Origin: Paenibacillus taiwanensis DSM 18679
Lineage (GTDB): Bacteria; Bacillota; Bacilli; Paenibacillales; Paenibacillaceae
Assembly: GCF_000425125.1 (NCBI RefSeq)
Contig: NZ_KE384307.1
Location: 346,508 to 410,507, forward strand
Length of the DNA stretch: 64,000 bases
Direction of reading: 5' to 3'
The position numbers and the translations under genes were made by a program. Position 1 is the stretch's first letter; each line of letters starts with the position of its first letter. The notes under the pieces are model-generated. The model ran no database searches, was not told where the DNA came from, and saw only the letters and a list, made by a program, of their open reading frames with translations. Positions 1 through 8,762 of this stretch are shown piece after piece.

Positions 1-411
1 AAGCCGATAGCCGCAGGCGAGGGCATGAAGGAAGCTGGCTCCGGCTCGGAAGGGCAGCCGAACTTAGCGATGGGTCCATTTGGTATTATTACCCCTTCCT
101 ATGCACCTGATGGTGTTGCAATCAAAGAGAGTTTGGAAATTCCAAATAGTGATAACCATGCTGTGCTGATCCGTTATTCAGGCACGTATACGTACACCTT
201 AATGGAATCCCGTCCTAAAGATGTGGAAGTAGGAGTCATATGGGGGCACGGCATTGATCTTGGCTTTACTTTAGGGCAGTTGACGGGAGATGAGCAGAAG
301 TCGCTCACCTGGATGTATGAGGGTGTGAAGTACCGCTTGACGTCCAGTGATCTTCCGCAAAATGAGATGGTAAAAGTCGCACAATCCTTGGTAGATCAGT
401 CGGGAAAATAA
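1..411 (+). CDS. YdcC-like outer-membrane-lipoprotein-carrier-type protein, C-terminal part
   Basis: The reading frame is open from base 1, so the gene starts upstream of the window; the first ATG (25) is internal. About 136 C-terminal residues are visible. They contain a beta-rich stretch (SGTYTYTLMESRP, then VGVIWGHGIDLGFTLGQLTG) that resembles the C-terminal region of YdcC-type LolA-fold lipoproteins. In B. subtilis ydcC lies directly before alr, ndoAI and ndoA, exactly as here, and the assignment rests largely on this synteny. The N-terminal lipoprotein signal would be outside the window. The function of YdcC-type proteins is not well defined. Confidence 0.7.
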   Translation, partial: KPIAAGEGMKEAGSGSEGQPNLAMGPFGIITPSYAPDGVAIKESLEIPNSDNHAVLIRYSGTYTYTLMESRPKDVEVGVIWGHGIDLGFTLGQLTGDEQKSLTWMYEGVKYRLTSSDLPQNEMVKVAQSLVDQSGK

Positions 412-465
412 TAAATGTGATGCGTTTCTCTCTGTAACTTCCATTTCTAATTTCTGTGTTGTTCG

Positions 466-494
466 TTGACAGTCTTCCTGTTGAGCATTAACAT
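466..494 (+). promoter_or_regulatory. Sigma-A type promoter of alr
   Basis: TTGACA (466-471), a 17-base spacer and TAACAT (489-494) form a near-consensus promoter. Transcription would start near 501, which is downstream of the upstream in-frame ATG at 495 and so supports the later alr start at 549. Confidence 0.6.
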
Positions 495-548
495 ATGTTT
501 GTTAACGGATTGATACGGAGTGAGATGAAAGTGAAGAAGGTGACTGAT

Positions 549-1778
549 ATGGAAACGTACTATCGTCCGACGCGGGCCGAAATTAACGTAGATGCACTGC
601 GTCATAACATTAAAGCGTTTCGAGAGGCACATCCGCACGAGGTGAAGTTAAGCCTATGTGTGAAAGCCAACGCCTACGGTCACGGAGCAATTGAAGTGGC
701 GCGAGTGGCTGAACAGGCTGGCGCAGATTATTTGAATACAGCATTTTTTGATGAAGCCATTCAACTGCGGCATTCTGGGGTTGTAATGCCAATCCTCGTA
801 TTAGGCTACACGCCGCCGGAAGGGATTCCGACGGCGTTTTGCCATAACATAACATTAAATGTGTTCTCTCAGGAGGTTCTTGAAGAACTGGAAAATGTTA
901 GTTCCTCATTAAGTGCGTCATTTGGTGGACGGCGATTGAAAGTCCATGTTAAGATTGACTCCGGCATGGGTAGACTCGGATTACGTACACCAGAAGATGC
1001 GGTGGCGTTTATGACACGATTGTCAGCGATTGATGGTGTAGAAGTGGAGGGTGTGTTTACCCACTTTGCTTGTGCCGATGAAGCTGACAAATCATACACT
1101 ACGATGCAGCATCAACGCTTTCAAGCTGTTTTAGAGGCTTTGGAGCAAGCAGAGCTGCTGCCCCCTGTCATACATGCAAGCAATAGTGCAGCAGCCATTG
1201 ATACACCACAATACGCACATAATATGGTGCGGATCGGCGTTAGTTTATATGGGTTGTATCCTTCTGCTGAGGTTAATCATCAGACTATTAACCTTCAGCC
1301 AGTTCTTGCATTAAAGACCAAGGTTGTGCATGTCAAGCAGGTTGAAGCAGGTGAAGCCATAAGCTACGGAGCGCGCTACCATACGCAAGCAGGCGAATGG
1401 ATAGCAACTATTCCGATTGGTTATGCCGATGGATATTCCCGCTTATTGACAGGCAAGGCCGAAGTGCTCGTACGCGGCAGAAGAGTACCTGTCGTTGGCA
1501 CCATTTGTATGGATCAATGTATGTTGTCGTTGTCAGTACTTGGTGAAGAAGCGGGGAACATACAGACTGGTGAAGAAGTAGTCCTGATTGGCTCGCAAGG
1601 AAGTCAGCAGATATTAATAGATGAAGTTGCCGACAAGTTGAATACGATTCATTATGAAGTCGCTTGTATGTTAGCGCATCGGATTCCACGTGTGTATGTA
1701 AGTGCAATGGAGCCAGATATTGTGGTGAACCCTCTATGGCACTCATCCTCGGATGCGTCAGACTGCACATCTTGTTAG
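549..1778 (+). CDS. alr: Alanine racemase
   Basis: PLP-dependent fold-type III enzyme that interconverts L- and D-alanine in the cytoplasm and supplies D-alanine for peptidoglycan. The 409-residue product has the usual family length. The PLP lysine motif VKANAYGHG is at residues 38-46 (K39), and the catalytic tyrosine lies in SYGARY near residue 274. GTICMDQCM is the conserved C-terminal domain signature. I chose the ATG at 549 because AAGGTG sits 6 bases upstream and the promoter at 466-494 starts transcription past the ATG at 495. The order ydcC-alr-ndoAI-ndoA matches B. subtilis. Confidence 0.95.
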   Translation: METYYRPTRAEINVDALRHNIKAFREAHPHEVKLSLCVKANAYGHGAIEVARVAEQAGADYLNTAFFDEAIQLRHSGVVMPILVLGYTPPEGIPTAFCHNITLNVFSQEVLEELENVSSSLSASFGGRRLKVHVKIDSGMGRLGLRTPEDAVAFMTRLSAIDGVEVEGVFTHFACADEADKSYTTMQHQRFQAVLEALEQAELLPPVIHASNSAAAIDTPQYAHNMVRIGVSLYGLYPSAEVNHQTINLQPVLALKTKVVHVKQVEAGEAISYGARYHTQAGEWIATIPIGYADGYSRLLTGKAEVLVRGRRVPVVGTICMDQCMLSLSVLGEEAGNIQTGEEVVLIGSQGSQQILIDEVADKLNTIHYEVACMLAHRIPRVYVSAMEPDIVVNPLWHSSSDASDCTSC

Positions 1779-2002
1779 CAGGTTCCTGAATTTACATGAA
1801 ATTGATCATGCGAATGGGAAGGAATTTGGACAACACGGCTCGAATACAGAGTTAGGGTTGCGAAATATTTTGTATTGCATGAAATTTGCTCCTTGATCAA
1901 CATACTTGATCTGCATGAGGCATATATATGCTTTTGTATAAATTTTCTATGGATTGACATAATGGTTACTAGGTAGGAAAGGTTTTGGGGGTGCGAGGAC
2001 AG

Positions 2003-2284
2003 GTGGCCAACATTCAGAACACCAAAAGGATTATGATCAGCTTGCCCGACCAATTGTTGCAAGAAGTGGACGGCATTGTAGCTATGGAGAATTCTAATCG
2101 TAGTGAATTTATCCGACAAGCGATGAAATTGTATTTGAATGAACGCAAGAAGCGTCATATTCGTGAATCAATGCAGCGAGGCTATATGGAAATGGCCAAG
2201 ATTAATTTGACGATGGCATCCGAGGCGTTCTATGCGGAAGAAGATGCAGATGGCACGCTTGGCCGTTTAGTAAGCGGGGTGTAG
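2003..2284 (+). CDS. ndoAI: Antitoxin NdoAI (EndoAI), ribbon-helix-helix protein
   Basis: Antitoxin partner of the NdoA endoribonuclease. The ribbon-helix-helix DNA-binding part is at residues ~9-45 (KRIMISLPDQLLQEVDG, then NRSEFIRQAMKLYL). The toxin-binding C-terminus ends in RLVSGV, as in Bacillus EndoAI. The start is not certain: in-frame TTG 1985, GTG 1991 and GTG 2003 are all possible. GTG 2003 gives 93 residues, the length of the B. subtilis protein, with GAGG 4 bases upstream; GTG 1991 has better Shine-Dalgarno spacing. The stop is 3 bases before the ndoA start, so the two are probably translationally coupled. Confidence 0.9.
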   Translation: MANIQNTKRIMISLPDQLLQEVDGIVAMENSNRSEFIRQAMKLYLNERKKRHIRESMQRGYMEMAKINLTMASEAFYAEEDADGTLGRLVSGV

Positions 2285-2287
2285 ACA

Positions 2288-2638
2288 TTGATCGTAAAGC
2301 GCGGCGACGTTTTCTTTGCCGATTTGTCACCCGTCGTTGGTTCGGAGCAAGGAGGGGTGCGTCCCGTCCTTGTCATTCAGAATGATATTGGCAACCGCTT
2401 TAGTCCAACTGTAATTGTAGCCGCAATTACTGCGCAGATACAAAAAGCGAAGCTTCCGACCCATGTGGAGATTGACGCGGCTACTCATGGCTTTGATCGG
2501 GATTCGGTCATTTTGCTGGAACAGATCCGCACGATTGACAAGCAACGCCTGACTGACAAGATTACGCATCTTGATGAAGAGACGATGCGTAAAGTGGACG
2601 ATGCGCTACAGATTAGCATCGGCTTAATCGATTTTTAG
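2288..2638 (+). CDS. ndoA: Type II toxin NdoA (EndoA), MazF-family endoribonuclease
   Basis: MazF/PemK-fold mRNA interferase that cleaves single-stranded RNA at short sequences (UACAU in B. subtilis) and is neutralised by NdoAI. The 116 residues equal the B. subtilis length. Visible family motifs are [20 protein letters not shown] at residues 4-23 and RPVLVIQND at 25-33. The start codon is TTG at 2288, three bases after the antitoxin stop; a weak start fits the need for antitoxin excess. A terminator follows at 2653. Confidence 0.95.
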   Translation: MIVKRGDVFFADLSPVVGSEQGGVRPVLVIQNDIGNRFSPTVIVAAITAQIQKAKLPTHVEIDAATHGFDRDSVILLEQIRTIDKQRLTDKITHLDEETMRKVDDALQISIGLIDF

Positions 2639-2652
2639 TAAGTATATAAGTT

Positions 2653-2693
2653 AGAGAAGGGATTGGCGCGTTGAGCCGATCCCTTCTCTTTGT
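2653..2693 (+). terminator. Intrinsic terminator after ndoA
   Basis: The arms 2653-2666 (AGAGAAGGGATTGG) and 2676-2689 (CCGATCCCTTCTCT) pair over 14 bp with one G-T wobble, followed by a T-rich stretch. Confidence 0.8.
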
Positions 2694-2795
2694 ATTTGCA
2701 CGGCGTGGCGTAGCGACGATAAGGTGGTAACGTCCACCCAAGCGGACATATTGGGGTGATGCTGCCTCTTTGAGAGCTGTTGGCTGAACCCAGCT

Positions 2796-3338
2796 TCACT
2801 TTTTCTTTGTTCGAAATATATAGGTTTTAATTACATACTCAAACAAGAGATACATCTGCCCCATCATGGAAACGAAAAGCGCAATAGAAAAAGCGGCTGC
2901 AAGCCCTGAGATGGATACATGCGGGAAAATGTGAAACACCACATAAATCACAAGCGTATCTCCCAGTACATTCACAATCAAAGCTGTAAATTTTGTCGGT
3001 CTTTTTTTGAGCAGTGCAACTATTGCAGCATACATAAACGGGTGTATAAAGGACTCTATCACCACAAATAAAATGATAATGTAGATGGCTACCGTAAATG
3101 CAGCGTAGGTATTCGGGAATGATAATGCATTGAAATAATCGCCAATACTTAAAAGGGTTAACGAGAATAAAAAAGAGATGGCAGAAACGATAGTCAATAG
3201 CAAAAGCGCTAATAATGGAACCAACCATAATTTAATCATGAAGGGCGGCTTATGCTCGTTGTCTTCACGGCTCACGATATAATGAATAAGGTGCATAAAG
3301 CCAACAAAAATGATCACAACAAAAAGTAAATATATCAT
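2796..3338 (-). CDS. Hypothetical multi-pass membrane protein
   Basis: Not recognised. The 180-residue protein has four or more hydrophobic segments: residues 1-20, ~37-62, ~80-100, ~116-135 and ~150-170. It ends with a basic tail (FRTKKK). I start at ATG 3338 (MIYLLFVV) because AAGGTGAG lies 3 bases upstream; the frame is open another 13 codons. It is convergent with ndoA and divergent from tex, so it is its own transcription unit. No catalytic motif was seen. Confidence 0.7.
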   Translation of the reverse strand: MIYLLFVVIIFVGFMHLIHYIVSREDNEHKPPFMIKLWLVPLLALLLLTIVSAISFLFSLTLLSIGDYFNALSFPNTYAAFTVAIYIIILFVVIESFIHPFMYAAIVALLKKRPTKFTALIVNVLGDTLVIYVVFHIFPHVSISGLAAAFSIALFVSMMGQMYLLFEYVIKTYIFRTKKK

Positions 3339-3646
3339 ATTCTCACCTTCATAATCAGGAAATAAGGGGCAACACAATTAATTCAATGTATCGTGGATAG
3401 GGGAAGGCACAGCTAGGGATGGGAACGGGGCAGTCTTTTACGGAAAATAAAAGAGAAACAATAATTGTCAATTATAAATATATGTTGGACTTATGGGGAA
3501 GTCAAAGGAACATCAAACTTTAGCAACGATTATTATGTATATATCAGCATACTTACATAAGAGTGGATTTTATAGTTCATTTTTGCGACAATAAGGGATA
3601 GGTTTGTAAAGGGTTACACGAACAGGTATGGAAAGGAAGTTTATAC

Positions 3647-5878
3647 ATGACCGTACGTGATGAAACGAAAGAACTCAAGGCGTTAGATGCGTCGATTGAA
3701 CAAATGAAAGCAAGCGAACCAGAACGTTTGCTTAAGCAGCTTACGGCTGAATTGTCTCTTGGGAAGGGACAAGTTCAGCGTACGATTGAGCTATTGGACG
3801 AAGGAAATACGATCCCTTTTATTGCACGCTACCGCAAAGAAATGACAGGTGAGCTTGACGAGAATCAGCTTCGTGCGATTGAAGAAAGACTGGGATATTT
3901 ACGTGGATTAGAGGAACGCAAGCGAGAAGTGCTACGTCTGATCGACGAGCAGAATAAGCTTACGGATGAGCTGCAGCAATCTATTGTGAAGTCGGTCAAG
4001 CTGCAAGAAGTAGAGGACTTGTACCGTCCTTATCGCCAGAAGCGCAAGACACGGGCGAGTGTGGCAAAGGAACGCGGCATGGAGCCGCTTGCGAGCTGGA
4101 TACTAACAGAACCGAAGACTGGCAGTGTAGAGGCAGAGGCAGCCAATTATGTAGATGCTAATAAAGGTGTCGATAATTATGAACAAGCACTTCAAGGAGC
4201 GCTTGATATTATTGCAGAAATGATCGGAGACGATCCTGATATTCGTAAATGGGTTCGCCAATATACGTTTGATCAAGGTATTTTGCGTACAGAAGCAAAA
4301 GACAAAGCACAAGAGTCCGTATACGAAATGTATTATGCTTACCAGGAGCCTGTGAAACGATTGCCATCACACCGTATTTTAGCGATTAATCGTGGTGAAC
4401 GTGAGGACATTTTAAAAGTCGCTCTTGATGTGCCAACGGAGAAAATAGCGGCTTACATGGAACGCAAGACGATTCGTGGCGCATCTATCGTTCGTGATTT
4501 GCTAATTACGACAGCAGAGGATGCTTACAAGCGTCTTATTGCGCCGTCTATCGAACGTGATGTGCGCAATGAGCTGACGGAGAAGGCAGAAGAACAGGCG
4601 ATTCAAGTATTCGCGAGCAATTTACGCAGTCTGCTCCTACAACCGCCTGTTAAGGGGAAGACCGTGCTTGGCGTAGACCCGGCTTTCCGCACGGGCTGCA
4701 AGCTGGCAGTCGTAGACGATACGGGCAAGTTGTTGCAGGTAGCGGTTACTTATCCGACGGCGCCGCATCACAAGGTGAAGGAAGCGGAACGTACCTTTAC
4801 AGAGTTGGCCGATCGTTACGCCGTGGAGTTGGTCGTTATTGGGAATGGTACCGCATCACGCGAGACAGAGCAATTCGTGGCCGATTGGATCGGTAAGCGT
4901 AAAGCAGAGAAGGGCGAATTGCTGCAATATGTCATCGTTAACGAGGCAGGTGCAAGTGTATACTCGGCTTCCAAGCTAGCACAAGAGGAATTTCCGGATT
5001 TGGATGTTGCAGAACGAAGTGCAGCCTCAATTGCACGCCGTATGCAAGATCCGCTGGCAGAACTTGTTAAGATTGAACCCAAAGCGATCGGCGTTGGTCA
5101 ATATCAGCATGATGTCGCACCTAAGCGGCTTGAAGAAAGCTTGGGTGCAGTTGTCGAGTCGGCTGTTAACCATGTCGGCGTAGATGTGAATACTGCTTCA
5201 CCTTCACTATTATCTTATGTATCAGGGATAAATACGACGTTGGCCAAAAATATTGTCAAATATCGTGAGGAAAACGGCAAGTTTACTGAACGCCGTCTGT
5301 TGCAGAAAGTTCCCCGCTTAGGGCCAAAAGCGTACGAGCAGTGTATCGGTTTTATGCGGATTACGGATGGGATAAACACACTCGACAGCACACCAATACA
5401 CCCGGAATCGTATAAAGTAGTGGCGCAGCTATTTAAGCAGCTTGGCGTAACGGACAGTGCAATCGGAACAAAAGAGTTGACGGATAAGCTTGCTCAAGCA
5501 GACGCTGCAATTCTGGCCGATCAGCTCGGCGTAGGTATTCCGACATTAAAGGACATTGTGGATAGCTTGCTTCGTCCGGGACGTGATCCACGTGAAGAAT
5601 TGGCGCCGCCGATCTTCCGTACGGATGTATTGCAGATCGAGGACTTAAAACCAGGTATGGAATTGCAAGGAACGGTTCGTAATGTGATTGATTTTGGTGC
5701 ATTTGTAGATATTGGCATTAAAAATGATGGGCTTGTTCACATATCACAATTGAGCGGCCGTTTTGTTAAACATCCACTGGATGTTGTATCGGTGGGAGAT
5801 AACGTAACGGTATGGGTACTCAGTGTGGATCTTAAAAAGGGACGAGTAGGTTTAACGATGCGAGCACCAGAGCAGTAA
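3647..5878 (+). CDS. tex: Tex-family RNA-binding transcription accessory protein
   Basis: Cytoplasmic nucleic-acid-binding protein of the Tex/Spt6 family. The 743 residues show the usual order: N-terminal Tex helical region with DEGNTIPFIARYRKEMTG (~residues 50-67); a YqgF/RNase H-like domain beginning VLGVDPAFRTGCKLAVVD (~342-359); helix-hairpin-helix repeats around NTTLAKNIVKYREENGKF (~529-546); and a C-terminal S1 domain (~667-738) with GTVRNVIDFGAFVDIG. The start ATG 3647 has GGAAAGGAAG upstream. A 269-base gap separates it from the divergent membrane protein. Tex next to the alr-ndoA block fits Paenibacillus-like gene order. Confidence 0.95.
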   Translation: MTVRDETKELKALDASIEQMKASEPERLLKQLTAELSLGKGQVQRTIELLDEGNTIPFIARYRKEMTGELDENQLRAIEERLGYLRGLEERKREVLRLIDEQNKLTDELQQSIVKSVKLQEVEDLYRPYRQKRKTRASVAKERGMEPLASWILTEPKTGSVEAEAANYVDANKGVDNYEQALQGALDIIAEMIGDDPDIRKWVRQYTFDQGILRTEAKDKAQESVYEMYYAYQEPVKRLPSHRILAINRGEREDILKVALDVPTEKIAAYMERKTIRGASIVRDLLITTAEDAYKRLIAPSIERDVRNELTEKAEEQAIQVFASNLRSLLLQPPVKGKTVLGVDPAFRTGCKLAVVDDTGKLLQVAVTYPTAPHHKVKEAERTFTELADRYAVELVVIGNGTASRETEQFVADWIGKRKAEKGELLQYVIVNEAGASVYSASKLAQEEFPDLDVAERSAASIARRMQDPLAELVKIEPKAIGVGQYQHDVAPKRLEESLGAVVESAVNHVGVDVNTASPSLLSYVSGINTTLAKNIVKYREENGKFTERRLLQKVPRLGPKAYEQCIGFMRITDGINTLDSTPIHPESYKVVAQLFKQLGVTDSAIGTKELTDKLAQADAAILADQLGVGIPTLKDIVDSLLRPGRDPREELAPPIFRTDVLQIEDLKPGMELQGTVRNVIDFGAFVDIGIKNDGLVHISQLSGRFVKHPLDVVSVGDNVTVWVLSVDLKKGRVGLTMRAPEQ

Positions 5879-5924
5879 AGCGAGTTGTAAATAAATTGGA
5901 TTTGGACAATGTTGAGTAATCTAA

Positions 5925-5956
5925 GTCTGCCTGTCGTGAAGACAGGCAGGCTTTTT
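5925..5956 (+). terminator. Intrinsic terminator after tex
   Basis: An 11-bp stem (5925-5935 with 5941-5951, core GCCTGTC/GACAGGC) with a 5-base loop is followed by TTTTT. Confidence 0.9.
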
Positions 5957-6053
5957 GCTATTGAGATAGGCGTACGCCCTGACACAGCCACATACATCTT
6001 CATATGCTACAGATAGGCAGATATGGACTCCTATAAAGGGGAGGGATGTAGTT

Positions 6054-6374
6054 ATGGCGAAACGTTGCAAAAAGAGTAACAGAGGAATCTCGGTCAGTAA
6101 CCCACTGCTGGCGCAATCCCAACTCTCCGATATGGCTGAGAACATCACCAACAATAAATATGAGCTGACATCCGACGATCTCGCCTTAATTGCCGGTTAT
6201 CTCGGTGCTTTTGGCAGTATTATTGCACTGGCTTCCTTAATCAAAGCGAATCAAGAGAAAGCGGAGGAAGAGCAGCAGAAAGAGGATCAAAAAGATGCAC
6301 CGCTTAATACGGAACAGATCGACGAAGTTGTGCTAGCCAGTATCAAGAGGCTGAAGCAACGTAAGAAGCTATAG
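6054..6374 (+). CDS. Hypothetical small membrane-anchored protein
   Basis: Not recognised. The 106-residue protein has a polar N-terminus, one hydrophobic segment at ~residues 40-63 (LALIAGYLGAFGSIIALASL), then a highly charged, probably helical region (KAEEEQQKEDQKD) and a basic end (KRLKQRKKL). GGGGAGGG lies ahead of ATG 6054. It converges with the HPP gene, whose stop is 15 bases away. It is not in an operon, and I see no motif that suggests a function. Confidence 0.7.
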   Translation: MAKRCKKSNRGISVSNPLLAQSQLSDMAENITNNKYELTSDDLALIAGYLGAFGSIIALASLIKANQEKAEEEQQKEDQKDAPLNTEQIDEVVLASIKRLKQRKKL

Positions 6375-6389
6375 CCTCTTGCTTAAAGG

Positions 6390-6995
6390 TTAATACCAGA
6401 ACATCGGATACCGTCTTCCGGGTTCCAGATTGTTGATTACCAGGGCGAGCAGGACGATAAGGAGTGAGCCGATCAGCACAGGGCTAACTAAATAAGACCA
6501 ACCGCATCCCGCAGTAATAACGACAATCGGATCGGCACCTGCCGGGGGATGAGTCGTCTTGGTGAGCATCATGGCACTAATAGCAAGTCCGACTCCAAGA
6601 GCAAGCGTCATCGGACTTGATCCGCCTAAATGATATACACATAAGCCAATACAAGTGGAGATCAAATGCCCACCGATTATGTTGCGCGGCTGCGATAAAG
6701 GCGCATCCCAGAGGCCAAAGGCCAGAACAGCGCTGGCACCAAAGGGAGCCATAATCCAAAGGGTTGAAGTCCAACTGCTAAGAAGTGCGAGCAGCAAAAT
6801 CGAGATAAGTCCGCCGACAAACCCAATCACCGACGAGCGCAGGGATACTTTAAGGGGTGATCTGGCAGTAGTGAACATTTTAGACCAATATCTCCCTTGG
6901 TTCCTTAAAGCGAGTAGGTGCTGCGGAAGCGGAGACGAAGCGGGTTGAGACGGGGATTGAGAAGCAGACTGAGAAACAGACTGAGAATGAGACAT
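6390..6995 (-). CDS. HPP-family integral membrane protein
   Basis: HPP-family proteins are four-helix membrane proteins, and some plant and cyanobacterial members have been linked to nitrite transport. The signature HPPAGADP is visible at ~residues 149-156 (THPPAGADPIVVITA). Hydrophobic segments are at ~54-76, 79-96, 110-140 and 160-188. I start at ATG 6995 because AAGGAG is 11 bases upstream; the frame is open another 9 codons. The first ~27 residues are a low-complexity Ser/Gln/Pro tail. The gene diverges from the GntR regulator at 7351, which is a likely controller. The substrate cannot be told from sequence. Confidence 0.88.
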   Translation of the reverse strand: MSHSQSVSQSASQSPSQPASSPLPQHLLALRNQGRYWSKMFTTARSPLKVSLRSSVIGFVGGLISILLLALLSSWTSTLWIMAPFGASAVLAFGLWDAPLSQPRNIIGGHLISTCIGLCVYHLGGSSPMTLALGVGLAISAMMLTKTTHPPAGADPIVVITAGCGWSYLVSPVLIGSLLIVLLALVINNLEPGRRYPMFWY

Positions 6996-7029
6996 GAGTG
7001 AACACTCCTTTTTTAATGACAAATTAATA

Positions 7030-7051
7030 AATACATAGGTTACTAGGTATT
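7030..7051. promoter_or_regulatory. Inverted repeat, candidate GntR operator
   Basis: AATACATAG, 4 bases, CTAGGTATT: 8 of 9 bases are symmetric. It lies 35 bases upstream of the HPP start codon. The right half resembles CTATGTATT at 7298-7306, near the gntR start, so the same regulator may bind both ends of the divergent region. This is an inference from repeat structure only. Confidence 0.4.
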
Positions 7052-7350
7052 TAATGAAATAATAAATGTAATTGTAAGGTGTGTCAATCCCAATTCTTTT
7101 CTGCCATCATTTTTGCCTAAGTTTGATGCTACTAGACGTTCACGTTTAAGCACGAGTTATGTATGAGTTAATATTACTTAGGTAAAGCAGGCTGCATCCT
7201 CATCGCCGTATTGGGGGGCATACGCAGGGGATTGGCTGCTTGCGTGGGAGGTTCATTTCCGATATTCTAATATTATAAAATCAAAAACATACTTAACTAT
7301 GTATTTATGTATTGGTTATGAATAGATGAACGATAGCGGGGGAGTTGTTT

Positions 7351-8328
7351 GTGGACGAGCATCAATTATTTATGCAGGTGGATCCAACGTTAACCTATAG
7401 TATGAATACCCAAGTCAAGGAACAACTGAAGTGGCTGATCGGGATTGGGCAGATTCAGCCTGGCGAGCTTTTGCCGCCGGCAGTTCAGTTGGCTGAACAG
7501 CTTGGACTTAATCGAAATACGATTAATGCCGTGTATGTGCAGCTTAAGGAGGAAGGGATTGTTTCGATCCAGAAAGGAAAGGGCACTGAAGTACAGCATA
7601 GTGAGCAGGTGAGGAAGCTTAAACAAAGCCGAGGCATTATGTATGAGCTATGGCACAGCATGTCTGATGAAGCATGTGATCGTCAGTTGGATGTGCGGGA
7701 ATTAGCCGTAGCGGGACTCGCTTATACGCAATTGTTTCAGCTTCCTGTTCGCCATATACCTGAAGTGTTATTTATCGAATGCAAGGAGCATGATGCTCCT
7801 TTTTATGAACAGGAAATTGTCCGTATTACCGGAGCCCATACAACAACGCTTTATCTGGAGGATATAAGACACTCCCATTTATCGTTAGAAGACAGCTTAA
7901 GCCGCGCGCAATATGTGGTGACCACGCTAAATCATGCGCAGGAAGTACAGGCGCTTCTTGGGGATAAGCATGAAGTTATTGTGCTTGGTGCGGCAGTGGA
8001 ATTTCATGCGCTGCTTGATCTATCCAAGCTTCAGGCAGGGACGAAAGTCGGTTTTGTATGTCTTGGCTTAAAAGGCGGGCAGTGGATGGCTGCAAAAGCA
8101 GATGAGGCAGGTATTGACCATATTGTTGCAGTCCCGCTTGGGATGGATCATCCTGATTCATTGCAGCAGTTTATAGCTCAATCTAGTTCTGAGCACAGCA
8201 GACTGTATGCATCACAAGCTGTATATCGTCACGTTCAAGCGGTTGCTCCCGATCTTGCCGTCCATTATCCGATGAGGCTGGAAGCAAGCAGTGAGAGCTT
8301 GTTACAGAGCATCCGTCAGGAGGAGTAA
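7351..8328 (+). CDS. GntR-family transcriptional regulator
   Basis: The 325-residue protein has an N-terminal winged helix (~residues 15-80: LLPPAVQLAEQLGLNRNTIN, then a wing at GIVSIQKGKGTEV). A long C-terminal region of about 240 residues with alternating alpha/beta character (VIVLGAAVEF, KVGFVCLGLKGG) probably senses a ligand, but I do not recognise its fold. I prefer GTG 7351 over TTG 7345 because GGGGGAG lies 6 bases before the GTG. It is divergent from the HPP gene across 355 bases that contain two similar inverted-repeat half-sites, which suggests autoregulation and control of HPP. Confidence 0.85.
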   Translation: MDEHQLFMQVDPTLTYSMNTQVKEQLKWLIGIGQIQPGELLPPAVQLAEQLGLNRNTINAVYVQLKEEGIVSIQKGKGTEVQHSEQVRKLKQSRGIMYELWHSMSDEACDRQLDVRELAVAGLAYTQLFQLPVRHIPEVLFIECKEHDAPFYEQEIVRITGAHTTTLYLEDIRHSHLSLEDSLSRAQYVVTTLNHAQEVQALLGDKHEVIVLGAAVEFHALLDLSKLQAGTKVGFVCLGLKGGQWMAAKADEAGIDHIVAVPLGMDHPDSLQQFIAQSSSEHSRLYASQAVYRHVQAVAPDLAVHYPMRLEASSESLLQSIRQEE

Positions 8329-8487
8329 TCGATTTGAAAAATCCCGCCATCAGATAGGATGTGCGGGACTTATGGGCGCCAGCCCGCAAATTAAGTTTGC
8401 TGATGAGAGTCGTTGCTACCATCTGGAGGTTCAGGCGGTTGGGGGGAAGAGGCTTGATTAGCTCGTTGCAGACGTCGCTGCTTCCAT

Positions 8488-8607
8488 TTAATAGCGAGCT
8501 TGTGGATTCGTACGGTAAAAAAACCAGCACTCATTCAGCAGCTTGATTTGTCGGCGGTCCTTCTTTTGAAAGGCGCGCATCAATTGGTTGCTCAACCATT
8601 GCGGCAT
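8488..8607 (-). CDS. cmpA: Cortex morphogenetic protein CmpA
   Basis: A 39-residue protein beginning MPQWLSNQLMRAFQKKD and containing IKLLNECWFFYR. This closely matches B. subtilis CmpA (37 residues, MPNWLKKQMQRAF..., IKLLNQCWYFYR) as I recall it. CmpA works with SpoIVA and ClpXP in quality control of spore coat/cortex assembly in the mother cell. AAAGGAGG lies 7 bases before the ATG, an excellent ribosome binding site. It sits just upstream of sprT, as in other Bacillales. It is the strongest sporulation marker in the window. Expression from a sporulation sigma factor is expected from family knowledge; I did not identify the promoter. Confidence 0.9.
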   Translation of the reverse strand: MPQWLSNQLMRAFQKKDRRQIKLLNECWFFYRTNPQARY

Positions 8608-8701
8608 TCGTATACCTCCTTTGGGGAGATGCGGATTCTCGTTGTACCGCTATATTATGGGCGGGGGTGGAGATACGTGCAGGTCCGCAGGAAAGAAATA
8701 A

Positions 8702-8744
8702 AGACCGGAGACCGTCTGCATTAGATACAGAAGTCTACCGGTCT
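8702..8744 (-). terminator. Intrinsic terminator after the 118-residue gene
   Basis: The arms 8702-8712 (AGACCGGAGAC) and 8733-8744 (GTCTACCGGTCT) pair with one bulge. On the minus strand the hairpin is followed by TTATTTCTTT, downstream of the gene at 8763-9119. Confidence 0.65.
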
Positions 8745-8762
8745 ATTCTTATGATGTCTTAC

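Noticed and set aside
8183-8530. A 115-codon minus-strand frame
   Set aside because: It overlaps the end of the GntR gene and part of cmpA, has no ribosome binding site, and its composition is not protein-like.
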